From positions 1 through 64,000 of the IMG/VR virus record IMGVR_UViG_3300042889_001503: DNA of 64,000 nucleotides; one strand, 5' to 3'. Below the pieces are notes generated by a model. It had not been told where the DNA came from. It saw only the letters and a list, made by a program, of their open reading frames with translations, and ran no database searches. Below are positions 7,936 to 17,020 of this stretch, one piece after another. Positions within the stretch are counted from its first letter, which is position 1. Each line of letters starts with the position of its first letter. The stretch comes from a virus. The translations under genes were made by a program, and so were the position numbers.

Positions 7936-9288
7936 ATGGGAAACAATTTAAAACCGGTTGGTAGCGAAAAACTACAAGGAATGGAAAAAGTTCAACGTAT
8001 CATGGAAATCGCTAGATATAAGGAGAATATTCCAAACCCTATTAATGAAGATAAATCTACAGAATATACTAAAGTTTTAGCGAACGGTAGAACTTATAAA
8101 ATTGATAAGGAAAGAAATGGTTACGTACTTAAAAGTAGTATAAATGAATCAGCTAATGAGTTCGATTATATGGAGCCTATGAAAAATAGAAAATATTATT
8201 CTTCATATTCTCAAGCGTTGAAACGTCTTAACCTAGTTGCTAAAGAAGTTAACGTTAACGAAGGTAGTGAGAAAAACGTTAATTTATTTTATGAAAGTGA
8301 AAACGATGCAACCAAATACATTTTAAAAATGAAAGGTGGGGAAACTGACGAACAAGTTGCTCCGGCACCCGCTCCATCTGCGGCTCCTGCTCCGGCACCC
8401 GCTCCTGCTCCGGCACCCGCTCCGGCACCTGAAGAGATGTCAGAACCGGCACCTGAAGATATGGATTTAGGTGATGATATGGAAGATGACGACAACAATG
8501 AAGAAGTTACTTTAAAATCTATTCAAAAATTGACAGGTAAATTAGCTCAAAAATTAAGAGCGTTCCAAGAAACAGAAGAAGGTCAAGATATGACATCTAA
8601 AGATTCAAAATATGTTATTAACTCAATTTTGTCCGCAATAGATTTAGAATCTATTGATGATGAAGACAAAGAAGAAATTGTTAATAAAATTGAAGGTACT
8701 GAAGATGAAGGTATGGGAGATTTTAACCCTGATGATATGGGTGATAATGAAGCTGATTTTGGTGACGAAATGGGAGATGAAGAACCGGTTGCCCCTGAAG
8801 GAGAAATGGGTGAAGGTTTTGATGATTTTGAAATGAAATCAAGATTCAGAGATTTTGATGATGACGAATTTAGTGAAATTAATTTAGAAAAAGATTTTGA
8901 TTTTAAACCAAGACACCCAAAACATAGAAGTTTAAATCATCCTGATATTGACTCTAAACACTCAGGTCACATTGAAGATATGATTGAAGGAATTTTTACT
9001 GAATCTAAAGTTGATAAAATTATAGAAGGTTATTTTAAATTGAACGATAAAGAACAACAATTATTAGAATCTAAAAAAAGACAATCTAAATTAGTAACTG
9101 AAAATAAAAAAGCTAAAATTAATAAAATAAAACAATTGTCTGAAAGTATCTCTCAAGAAGTTGGTGCTAGAAAATTAATGGAAAAATATCCAAACGCTAA
9201 GTTGGTTGGTAAAACAAACAGACAAAATTTAGTATTTGAAATGAATGACAAACAATTAAGAGTTAATACAAAAGGTCAGGTTATATAA
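7936..9288 (+). CDS. Acidic, low-complexity probable virion/core protein
   Basis: 450 aa. An N-terminal region with short globular segments (about 1-140) is followed by an Ala-Pro repeat linker (about 143-170) and a long Asp/Glu-rich stretch with Gly-Asp-Met motifs (about 170-300). The Lys-rich C-terminal region ends in a compact beta segment (NAKLVGKTNRQNLVFEMN). This resembles prohead core or other packaged proteins more than an enzyme. Its stop codon overlaps the next ATG by one base. Assignment to the virion is inference from composition and from position ahead of the terminase. Confidence 0.65.
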   Translation: MGNNLKPVGSEKLQGMEKVQRIMEIARYKENIPNPINEDKSTEYTKVLANGRTYKIDKERNGYVLKSSINESANEFDYMEPMKNRKYYSSYSQALKRLNLVAKEVNVNEGSEKNVNLFYESENDATKYILKMKGGETDEQVAPAPAPSAAPAPAPAPAPAPAPAPEEMSEPAPEDMDLGDDMEDDDNNEEVTLKSIQKLTGKLAQKLRAFQETEEGQDMTSKDSKYVINSILSAIDLESIDDEDKEEIVNKIEGTEDEGMGDFNPDDMGDNEADFGDEMGDEEPVAPEGEMGEGFDDFEMKSRFRDFDDDEFSEINLEKDFDFKPRHPKHRSLNHPDIDSKHSGHIEDMIEGIFTESKVDKIIEGYFKLNDKEQQLLESKKRQSKLVTENKKAKINKIKQLSESISQEVGARKLMEKYPNAKLVGKTNRQNLVFEMNDKQLRVNTKGQVI

Positions 9289-9698
9289 TGAGTTATTTAA
9301 TATATGTTAATGAATTAGGTCCTAATTATAAAGGTGATAACATATATGAATTTATTTTCTCGGATAGTTCAGAAGACGTTTGGGGTGAATCTTGGGAATC
9401 AAAACCGTCTAACGGTTACCCACTCCCACCGGACATAGAACACATAAAAACAGTAGGAGTTTTGAAGAATGACCAAATCACAATGTCAGTAATTCAAAAC
9501 TCTGACTATTTTTCGATGATAGATTCAATGGATGATATAATCGCATTATGTTGGGAAAACGAAAGTGAAGACGTTGATTTCACACGTCAAAGAAGATTGG
9601 TGTTTAAGTTTGGAGAAACAGAACAATCAGTCAAAGATAAATTATACGAAAGAGATATCGTATTAGAGTTTGAAAAAAAAATCGAATATGAACACTAA
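9288..9698 (+). CDS. Hypothetical protein, 136 aa
   Basis: A soluble, acidic, beta-rich protein (start MSYLIYVNELGPNYKG) with several Trp residues in an EDVWGESW patch. I do not recognise a family. Translation is probably coupled: its ATG overlaps the upstream TAA by one base and its end overlaps the next gene by 11 bases. Confidence 0.7.
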   Translation: MSYLIYVNELGPNYKGDNIYEFIFSDSSEDVWGESWESKPSNGYPLPPDIEHIKTVGVLKNDQITMSVIQNSDYFSMIDSMDDIIALCWENESEDVDFTRQRRLVFKFGETEQSVKDKLYERDIVLEFEKKIEYEH

Positions 9699-10626
9699 TC
9701 AAAAAAAATTAAAACTAGTGAAGGAGGGAATTAAAGCGTCTACTCTAAATAAAATGACTGATAGTCAGGTTGATGTGTTGTTCAGTAAATTACAAGAACA
9801 AGTTAGTACGGTAACTGAACCTGCTAAAACAGGATATAAAGTTGGTGATAAAGGTGGTAATTTACCTGCAACACCTAAAGGGTATAATGTAAAGAAAAAT
9901 CCTGATGGGACTATTCTTGCAACCCCTAACGAACAAGACAATACTTTAAATGTTGTCCAAGACCCTGACGCGACTGAGGACGGTATGGGTATGTTTGAAG
10001 AAAAAGAAATTGATGAAAAATTTGAATCAAAAAAACAACAAAAATATTTCTTCGCTAAATGTGGTGATGGAAAAACAAAAGAACAAAAAAAATGGTGTAA
10101 AATGGCTGATGAGTTTGCTGAAAAGACTAACTTTGCCAAACTTCCTGAAAAGAAAAAAGAAACCAAAGAAGGTTATGATGATATGGTTGGTGGGGCTTTA
10201 AATAAAATTGCTCAATCCAAATTAAGTCAGGTAAAACCAAGTGTTACTATGGGAGAAAGTAAAATTGAAAAAGAAATTATGAGACTTGTAGAAAAACACA
10301 TTACACCAAAAATGTCTAAAAAAGATTTTAATAATCTTTTAGAAGGAGACACAAAGACAGCTCCGGCGAAACCAAAGGTTAGTCCTGGTACAAAACCAAA
10401 ACATCCATTCCAACCGGACCCTGATAAAAAAGGAGCTCCTAAAGCAAAAAAAAGAGTGATGGATGAGGATACAAAAACTGCACCGGCAAAACCAAAAGTT
10501 AATCCGGGAACAAAACCAAAACATCCTTTTGCTCCGGACCCAAGTAAACAAGGTGCTCCAAAAGCAATTAAAAGAGAATTACCAAGTTTTTTAAAATTCA
10601 ATCAGTTAGGACTTAAAACAAAATAA
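9688..10626 (+). CDS. Lys/Pro-rich protein with duplicated 40-residue C-terminal repeat
   Basis: I chose the ATG at 9688 (MNTNQKKLKLVKEG) over the in-frame TTG at 9670; it overlaps the upstream gene by 11 bases. About 312 aa. Residues about 118-155 contain a Cys-bearing basic motif (YFFAKCGDGKTKEQKKWCKM). The C-terminus has two near-identical 40-residue units beginning DTKTAPAKPKV and containing PGTKPKHPF. No enzyme signature is seen. Position between acidic virion-like genes suggests a structural or DNA-associated protein; this is inference. Confidence 0.65.
   Translation: MNTNQKKLKLVKEGIKASTLNKMTDSQVDVLFSKLQEQVSTVTEPAKTGYKVGDKGGNLPATPKGYNVKKNPDGTILATPNEQDNTLNVVQDPDATEDGMGMFEEKEIDEKFESKKQQKYFFAKCGDGKTKEQKKWCKMADEFAEKTNFAKLPEKKKETKEGYDDMVGGALNKIAQSKLSQVKPSVTMGESKIEKEIMRLVEKHITPKMSKKDFNNLLEGDTKTAPAKPKVSPGTKPKHPFQPDPDKKGAPKAKKRVMDEDTKTAPAKPKVNPGTKPKHPFAPDPSKQGAPKAIKRELPSFLKFNQLGLKTK
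10348..10587 (+). repeat. Two tandem 120-base coding repeats
   Basis: Units starting at 10348 and 10468 encode nearly the same 40 residues (TAPAKPKV, PGTKPKHPF, GAPKA). The DNA differs at many third positions, so the duplication is old or under protein-level selection. Confidence 0.85.
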
Positions 10627-10628
10627 TT

Positions 10629-12017
10629 ATGAGCGTAAATTTAAAAATGGAAAAAATATTGAAAGCCAAAAGTGACTTAGATAAAAAATTAGTTAATGAA
10701 GGGTTAACCAATAATCAAACAACTATGTTGAACGAAATTAATCGTCGTTTAAATGAGGCTCCTGTTAGTTATGATGGTCCTGAAAGAATGGAACCGGGTA
10801 TTGAAAGACAAATTAATCAAAGAGAAACCCCATATAAAGAACATCCAGCATTACCACAAGATGGTGATAGAGATTTCATTGAAATGATTACCTCTCAACG
10901 ATTTAAAGACTCTGTAGACAAAGTAAGAAGATTTTTAGGTGATACTACACCAATTCAGGGAAATAATCCAATGATGGGACTAATGAGTTCTGTAATGGGT
11001 AGTTTACAACAAATTAAAAGAGTTGAAGTTCAAAACAAAGAATATCTTGAAAACTTGGCAGTTGATTTAGTTAAAAAAGAATTAGGTATTCCTGAAGGTC
11101 AATTACAGTTTGAGGTTGAATTAGTTAATGGACCAATGGGAGCGTCTGAAGGAATGCAAACACAACCGGAACAACCGGACGAAGAAGATGTCGAAGAAGC
11201 ATTCAAAGAAAGCGAAGAACACCAAGAAGAAATAGAAGACTTTATGGATTCTATGGAAAAATTCAATTTAGAGAAAGCAAAAAGAAGAATGATTAATTCA
11301 TTAGTTCAAGGAGCGGCATTTAAAGGTGGACATATGTATACATTAGTTAGTGACGAGATAAATAGATTAAGTCCAAACTTACTAAACCTATATGGTGTTA
11401 CACAATCATTGATGGAACACTTATATTGGTTATATCCGGATATGGAAAATATGGCCGGTGGTGGAGGTGGTCAAATGGGACAATCAGAATCTGACCCTGA
11501 AACTGACCCACCAACAATTAAAGCGAAAGCATTTACATTCCCTTTATTAGTTCACGAAATAGTTAAAGGTATTTATTCATTATATGGTGACCAAGGATTA
11601 CCAAACGACCCTGTTCAAAGAAGTATGGTTGTCGGTGCTGAGGATACATTACCAGCAGAAATATGGGATTCAAGATTAGGTCCAATATTTTGGGAAAAAT
11701 TCAGAGATTCTTGGCCTGATAAATTATATGAAGACGACCAAAGACACCTTCAACAATACTTATTTATGAAATTGTCTCAATTAGAGGCGAAAGATTTTAT
11801 TGTATTAGCGAAAGCCATTATGGCTGATAAACCTGAAGCAAAAGAGGTAATAAATAGAATGGTTGCAGAAATCGTTGAAATCCTTAAAAACCACGAGTAT
11901 GAATCAAAAATGTCTGATGACGAAGATGATGAAGACGATAGTGAAAATTATGGTGATTACGGATTTGATGACTTAGATGACTTAGATGATATTGATTTAT
12001 CTTCGTTAGGATTCTAA
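10629..12017 (+). CDS. Hypothetical protein upstream of terminase, probable structural
   Basis: 462 aa. A helical N-terminus (KMEKILKAKSDLDKKLVNEG) precedes a mostly helical body with a Gly-rich break (AGGGGGQMGQ, about residue 277) and an extremely acidic Asp/Glu tail. No family is recognised. It starts two bases after the preceding stop and lies 21 bases before the terminase gene. In T4-like phages this position often carries neck or terminase-accessory proteins, but nothing in the sequence proves that role here. Confidence 0.65.
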   Translation: MSVNLKMEKILKAKSDLDKKLVNEGLTNNQTTMLNEINRRLNEAPVSYDGPERMEPGIERQINQRETPYKEHPALPQDGDRDFIEMITSQRFKDSVDKVRRFLGDTTPIQGNNPMMGLMSSVMGSLQQIKRVEVQNKEYLENLAVDLVKKELGIPEGQLQFEVELVNGPMGASEGMQTQPEQPDEEDVEEAFKESEEHQEEIEDFMDSMEKFNLEKAKRRMINSLVQGAAFKGGHMYTLVSDEINRLSPNLLNLYGVTQSLMEHLYWLYPDMENMAGGGGGQMGQSESDPETDPPTIKAKAFTFPLLVHEIVKGIYSLYGDQGLPNDPVQRSMVVGAEDTLPAEIWDSRLGPIFWEKFRDSWPDKLYEDDQRHLQQYLFMKLSQLEAKDFIVLAKAIMADKPEAKEVINRMVAEIVEILKNHEYESKMSDDEDDEDDSENYGDYGFDDLDDLDDIDLSSLGF

Positions 12018-12038
12018 AAATTACCGACAACAGTATGT

Positions 12039-13808
12039 ATGTCGAATTTAACAAAAGAACAAGTATTAATAGAATACGTAAAATGTAGTAGAGATATTGA
12101 ATACGCACTTAAGACGTATTTAGAAACTTATGATAACACCGTTAAAAAATATGTTCCATTGGAACTTTTTCCGGACCAGTTAACATTACTGAATGACTAC
12201 GAAGAATACAATGAGAATATAGCATTAAAATACAGACAGGCCGGGGTATCAACAGTTACCGCGGCTTGGATGTCTAAAAAACTTGTATTCGCAAGAAAAG
12301 AAACTCCCGAAAAAATATTAATTATCGCCAATAAGTTGGATACTTCATTGGAGATGGCGAACAAGATAAAAGCGTTCGTTGGTCAATGGCCGTCTTGGAC
12401 AGGTGTAGATTTTGATAAAGCAAAAAATTCCCAAAAACATTATAAGTTAACAAACGGATGTGAGGTTAAAGCCGTTGCAACATCTAAGGATGCCTTGCGT
12501 GGATTTACACCAACCATACTTGTATTTGATGAGGCGGCGTTTATTGAGGCAGATAGTGATTTCTGGTCTGCCTGTATGGCGTCCCTATCTACGGGGGGTA
12601 AAGTAATTGTGGTTTCAACACCTAACGGTTATGACGCAATTTACTATGAAATATACGACCAAGCGTTACGTAATATGAATGACTTCAAAATTACGGAAAT
12701 GTTTTGGTATCGAGACCCAAGATACACCAAAGATTTATTTTTTGTTAAAACAGATAACATTATTCATTATTTGTTAAACAAAGAGGAATATGACCCTAAT
12801 GGATTTATTGATTGGGGTAGTAAATCATATGACGCTCGAAACTTTGATGATGTTAAATTATTAATGAATGACGGATACAAACCTTGTTCATCTTGGTTTG
12901 AGGCGATGGTTAAGAAATTAAAATACGATAAACGTAAGGTTTCTCAGGAGTTAGAATGTAACTTTTTAGGTTCCGGAGATAACGTATTTGATTCTCTTAT
13001 GATGCAAGATATTCGTGAAAATCAAATCCAAGAACCTATTAACAAATTGATGGGGAATGCTCTTTGGATTTGGAAGGAACCGGTTGTTGGACATAAATAC
13101 ATTATGGGTGTCGACGTTTCCCGTGGGGATTCTGAAGATTTTAGTTCATTTCAAATTGTTGATTTTGATGAAAGAGAACAAGTTGCTGAATATGTTGGTA
13201 AATTACCACCCGATACTATGGCTGAAATTTGTCATAAATGGGCTGTTATATATTCTTGTTTTGTCGTTATCGATATTACAGGTGGTATGGGTGTTGCAAC
13301 TTCAAGAAAACTCCAAGAAATGAATTATCGTGATTTATATGTTGATGGTGTTGATGTCTCTAACAAATGGAAATACGACCCAGCCGCGGCAGATAAAATT
13401 CCGGGATTAAATTTTAATAATAAAAGGGTTCAAATTATTGCCTCATTTGAAGAGGCGATGAGACATAAATTTAGGATTTATAGTTCTCGTTTAAATAATG
13501 AGATGAACACCTTTGTATATATCAATGGTAGACCTGACCACCAAAAAGGACATCACGATGATTTAATTATGTCAATCGCGATGGCGACGTATGTTGCGGA
13601 GTCTTCTTTTGGAAAATTAACTAAAGTTACGGAACAAACTAAAGCGATGTTAGATTCTTGGTCCGTTAACAATAATGAATCAATTAAAGAAAACATCAAT
13701 TTTAACCCTGTAATCCCACATTATCAAGATAGAATAAATCAATTTAACAGCCAACAAGTTAGTCGAGACGATTATCAAAAATATGGTTGGTTATTTGGCG
13801 GAATGTAA
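12039..13808 (+). CDS. terL: Large terminase subunit (T4 gp17-like)
   Basis: The DNA-packaging motor and headful nuclease. The ATPase domain has the variant Walker A RQAGVST (66-72) typical of T4-like TerL and Walker B ILVFDEAAF (160-168), with the coupling motif in STPNG (about 193-197). The RNase H-like nuclease domain shows GVDVSRGDSEDFS (D359), VVIDITGG (D412) and HHDDLIMS (D507/D508), the expected three acidic sites. Length 589 aa is normal for the family. No small terminase is recognisable beside it. It acts at the portal encoded at 25071. Confidence 0.95.
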   Translation: MSNLTKEQVLIEYVKCSRDIEYALKTYLETYDNTVKKYVPLELFPDQLTLLNDYEEYNENIALKYRQAGVSTVTAAWMSKKLVFARKETPEKILIIANKLDTSLEMANKIKAFVGQWPSWTGVDFDKAKNSQKHYKLTNGCEVKAVATSKDALRGFTPTILVFDEAAFIEADSDFWSACMASLSTGGKVIVVSTPNGYDAIYYEIYDQALRNMNDFKITEMFWYRDPRYTKDLFFVKTDNIIHYLLNKEEYDPNGFIDWGSKSYDARNFDDVKLLMNDGYKPCSSWFEAMVKKLKYDKRKVSQELECNFLGSGDNVFDSLMMQDIRENQIQEPINKLMGNALWIWKEPVVGHKYIMGVDVSRGDSEDFSSFQIVDFDEREQVAEYVGKLPPDTMAEICHKWAVIYSCFVVIDITGGMGVATSRKLQEMNYRDLYVDGVDVSNKWKYDPAAADKIPGLNFNNKRVQIIASFEEAMRHKFRIYSSRLNNEMNTFVYINGRPDHQKGHHDDLIMSIAMATYVAESSFGKLTKVTEQTKAMLDSWSVNNNESIKENINFNPVIPHYQDRINQFNSQQVSRDDYQKYGWLFGGM

Positions 13809-13828
13809 TATTTATTTAAAAAGAATAA

Positions 13829-16800
13829 ATGGGATTTGATAGTAGAAAAAAATCGGGTAATATAATCGGGGGGTCAAGACTTAATGTTATTGGTCAGGGG
13901 ATTTATAATGTGAAAATTATCCCACCTGGATTTACTAAGCGTTTACCTGCGTATGCCGATGCTGGTGGAAACCCACCAAGTCAAACACCAAGTAACACTC
14001 CAACTCAAACTCCAACACTATCAATAACCCCATCAAATACGCCAACACCTACATATACTCCAACACCAACTCAAACTGCAACACCATTATATTGTGATTT
14101 TAGTTATTATGTTAACGCAATCACTCCAACTCCAACATCAACATCATTAGCGTGTGATTTCACATATGAAGTCGAATTATTTACAAATACCCCAACACCA
14201 ACCCCAACACCAACTCCAACACAAACAATAACACAAACACCAACACAAACTGAGACGCCAACACAAACACCAACACAAACTGAGACGCCAACACAAACTC
14301 CAACACCAACACAAACTGAGACGCCAACACAAACCCCAACACAAACCCCAACATCCTCTCCATTACCACCAACAGTTGAGTATTTCCAAGATTGTTGTGA
14401 TAGTCTTACCGTATATAAAGTTGGTGGTGTATCAACCCCTATTATTGTTGGTAACACTTATTACATCAACACTGATGGATTTAGTGGTTGTGGGACTGCG
14501 GTAAGTGGTCCACCATATAATAGTCAATCTTTAATTATTAGTGTTACATCATACTCAAATTGTGTTCTGTGTGAGGTAGACAATCCTTGCCCAACACCAA
14601 CACCAACACCAACAATGACAGTAACACCAACAAATACTCAAACCCCAACGGTTACACAAACACCGACGGTTACTCAAACACCAACTAATACACCAACAAA
14701 TACTCAAACCCCAACTAATACACTTACACCTACACCTACTCCAACAGTTTGTATTCCACAAATGATATATAGTGGTGAAAAATTTATTAATATACCACTT
14801 CATACTAGTGCGTCTTTCAAACCGGATGGTACGATATTATATATTGCAATTCATAATGGTTCACCAACTGATAGTGTATGTGCTTATTCATTATCAACAC
14901 CGTGGGATGTTTCAACAATTACATTACCACTAATAGGATGTTCAATTGCTGTTCCGGTAATTTCCGGATTAACCCCTACTAGTGTAATTGGTCATCATTT
15001 TTCACCGGACGGTAGTAAATTATTTGTAGTTGAGACAGCATCAAAAAGTGTCCTTAGATATATATTATCAACATCGTGGGATGTTACAACATCTAGTTAT
15101 TCACCCGGTGACTTATTTACTATAGTTGGTTTAACTCCGTCACATATTGATTTTACCCCTGACGGTTTATTTATGTTTGTTACTGTTACGGGTAGCCTTC
15201 TTAAAAAATATAGTTTAACCACACCTTGGGTTATAAATACGGGGGTTGTGGAAATTCAATCAATTTCCAACTCAATTGTTTCCGATTTTACTTTTCAAAA
15301 TAGTGGAACTTATTTGTTTTCAATAGTATCAGGTCCAAGTATAAGAAGACAAACACTATCTACACCGTATGATTTAACTTCAATTGTTCCTGTTTTAACT
15401 CAGACAGAAAATGTAAGTAGTTTTATTTCAGGAGGTAATCTTTATTCTCTTAATTTTAAAGATGGTTATAAAGGGTTTATTGGTGGTTATTACTCAACCG
15501 GTTTGAACGGAATTACAGCTTTTAATCTTACCTGTGAATACGATATTAGCGGGACTTTAATATTACCAACACCTACTCCAACACCAACTCAGACGGTTAC
15601 ACCAACCAATACAGTTACTCCAACACCAACATTACCACCATCGTTTGTTTCAGTATGGAGAACAACAACACCATCTGAAAGTATTACATTACCATATTCA
15701 CCATCAGGAACATATAGTGGAACAATAGATTGGGGCGACGGTAGTATATCCGCTAACACATATGCAAATAGAACACACACATACTCATTATCAGGTAATT
15801 CTACTGTTACAATTTATGGAACAACTAATGGTTGGGCGTTTGGTAATACTGGTGACATATTAAAAATTAGAGAAGTTTTAAAATGGGGACCATTAAAAAT
15901 TAGTAATGGTGCTCAAGTTTTTAGAGGATGTAGTAATTTAGTATTAACCGGTGTTACGGACACTATTGATTTAACAAGTGTTAATAATTTAATTTATATG
16001 TTTGGAGGTTGTTCATCTCTTACAACCATCAACAACGTTAATAGTTGGAATGTTTCAGGAATTACCGTTATGAGTAATATGTTTCAATCATCAACTTTTG
16101 ACGATGATATAAGTTCTTGGAGTGTTTCAAATGTTACAGATATGAATCGTATGTTCCAATTTGGAGCATTTAACCATAATATAAATTCGTGGAATGTTTC
16201 AGGGGTTACAAGTATGGAAAATATGTTTAGACAATCTTCTTTTAATCAACCATTATCAGGTTGGAATGTTTCAAAGGTTACATCTACTATGGCAGGTATG
16301 TTTGATGGAACCTTATTTAACCAAGATATAAGTATGTGGAATGTTTCAGGGGTTACAAGTATGAGTGGTATGTTTAGATACACCCCATTTAATTATTCTC
16401 TTAATAATTGGAATGTTTCAAAGGTAACAAATATGTCTAATATGTTTTATGGTGCGTCATTTAATTTACCATTATCAGGCTGGAATGTTTCAAAGGTTAC
16501 AAATATGAATTCTATGTTCGCATCAACTTCACAATTTAACCAAAACATTAATTCGTGGAATGTTTCAGGTGTTACAGATATGGGTTCTATGTTTTATCAA
16601 AACGCATATTTTAACCAACCATTATCCGGATGGAGTGTGTCAAACGTTAGAAATATGTCTTTTATGTTTTACAATTCACCATTTAATTATCCTATTGGTA
16701 ATTGGGATGTTTTAAATGTTACAGGAATGACATCTATGTTCCAAAGTTCATCATTTAACCAAGACATCGGAAATTGGAATATATCGGGAGTAACCAATTT

Positions 16801-17017
16801 CACTGATTTTATGTTTGCAAAAACACCGATTACATTCTCAACAATAAATTTAGATTCTATTTATAATGGATGGCAAACCAAAACACCGCAAACCGGATTA
16901 ACAATTAATTTTGGTTCTGCAAAATACACATTAGCGAGTCAACCGGGTAAAGATATACTAACAGGTTCAACTATGAGCGGTGGATATGGTTGGACAATAA
17001 CAGATGGGGGGATATAA
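13829..17017 (+). CDS. Tail fibre/adhesin-like protein with Pro-Thr linkers, propeller and BspA repeats
   Basis: 1062 aa, modular. The N-terminal segment (about 1-50) is unlike the four following genes. Next are Pro-Thr-rich linkers alternating with a small Cys-rich domain (YFQDCCDSLTVYKVGG, about 187-245). A beta-propeller-like region of repeated FKPDGTILYIA/FTPDGLFMFVT strands lies at about 310-570. A PKD-like domain with IDWGDGSIS follows (about 605-670). The protein ends with 11 BspA-like (DUF285) units of the NSWNVSGVTSM...MF type (about 700-1005) and a Gly/Ser cap. The start follows an ATATTTATT element. Inference: receptor-binding or glycan-binding virion appendage. Confidence 0.75.
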   Translation: MGFDSRKKSGNIIGGSRLNVIGQGIYNVKIIPPGFTKRLPAYADAGGNPPSQTPSNTPTQTPTLSITPSNTPTPTYTPTPTQTATPLYCDFSYYVNAITPTPTSTSLACDFTYEVELFTNTPTPTPTPTPTQTITQTPTQTETPTQTPTQTETPTQTPTPTQTETPTQTPTQTPTSSPLPPTVEYFQDCCDSLTVYKVGGVSTPIIVGNTYYINTDGFSGCGTAVSGPPYNSQSLIISVTSYSNCVLCEVDNPCPTPTPTPTMTVTPTNTQTPTVTQTPTVTQTPTNTPTNTQTPTNTLTPTPTPTVCIPQMIYSGEKFINIPLHTSASFKPDGTILYIAIHNGSPTDSVCAYSLSTPWDVSTITLPLIGCSIAVPVISGLTPTSVIGHHFSPDGSKLFVVETASKSVLRYILSTSWDVTTSSYSPGDLFTIVGLTPSHIDFTPDGLFMFVTVTGSLLKKYSLTTPWVINTGVVEIQSISNSIVSDFTFQNSGTYLFSIVSGPSIRRQTLSTPYDLTSIVPVLTQTENVSSFISGGNLYSLNFKDGYKGFIGGYYSTGLNGITAFNLTCEYDISGTLILPTPTPTPTQTVTPTNTVTPTPTLPPSFVSVWRTTTPSESITLPYSPSGTYSGTIDWGDGSISANTYANRTHTYSLSGNSTVTIYGTTNGWAFGNTGDILKIREVLKWGPLKISNGAQVFRGCSNLVLTGVTDTIDLTSVNNLIYMFGGCSSLTTINNVNSWNVSGITVMSNMFQSSTFDDDISSWSVSNVTDMNRMFQFGAFNHNINSWNVSGVTSMENMFRQSSFNQPLSGWNVSKVTSTMAGMFDGTLFNQDISMWNVSGVTSMSGMFRYTPFNYSLNNWNVSKVTNMSNMFYGASFNLPLSGWNVSKVTNMNSMFASTSQFNQNINSWNVSGVTDMGSMFYQNAYFNQPLSGWSVSNVRNMSFMFYNSPFNYPIGNWDVLNVTGMTSMFQSSSFNQDIGNWNISGVTNFTDFMFAKTPITFSTINLDSIYNGWQTKTPQTGLTINFGSAKYTLASQPGKDILTGSTMSGGYGWTITDGGI
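13975..14752 (+). repeat. Pro-Thr-coding repeats (CCAACA-type)
   Basis: Three blocks (about 13975-14090, 14185-14360 and 14590-14750) of degenerate 6-base units encode TPTQTPT/TNTPT linkers. They separate folded domains. Similar tracts occur in four other genes of the window. Confidence 0.85.
15945..16815 (+). repeat. BspA-like (DUF285) repeat array, 11 units
   Basis: A period of roughly 72-78 bases encodes a leucine-rich-repeat-like unit with W-N-V-S, V-T-x-M and M-F. The array belongs to the adhesin gene at 13829. Confidence 0.85.
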
Positions 17018-17020
17018 TAT

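Noticed and set aside
12039-13808. Search for a split or intron-containing terminase
   Set aside because: All ATPase and nuclease motifs lie in one continuous frame.
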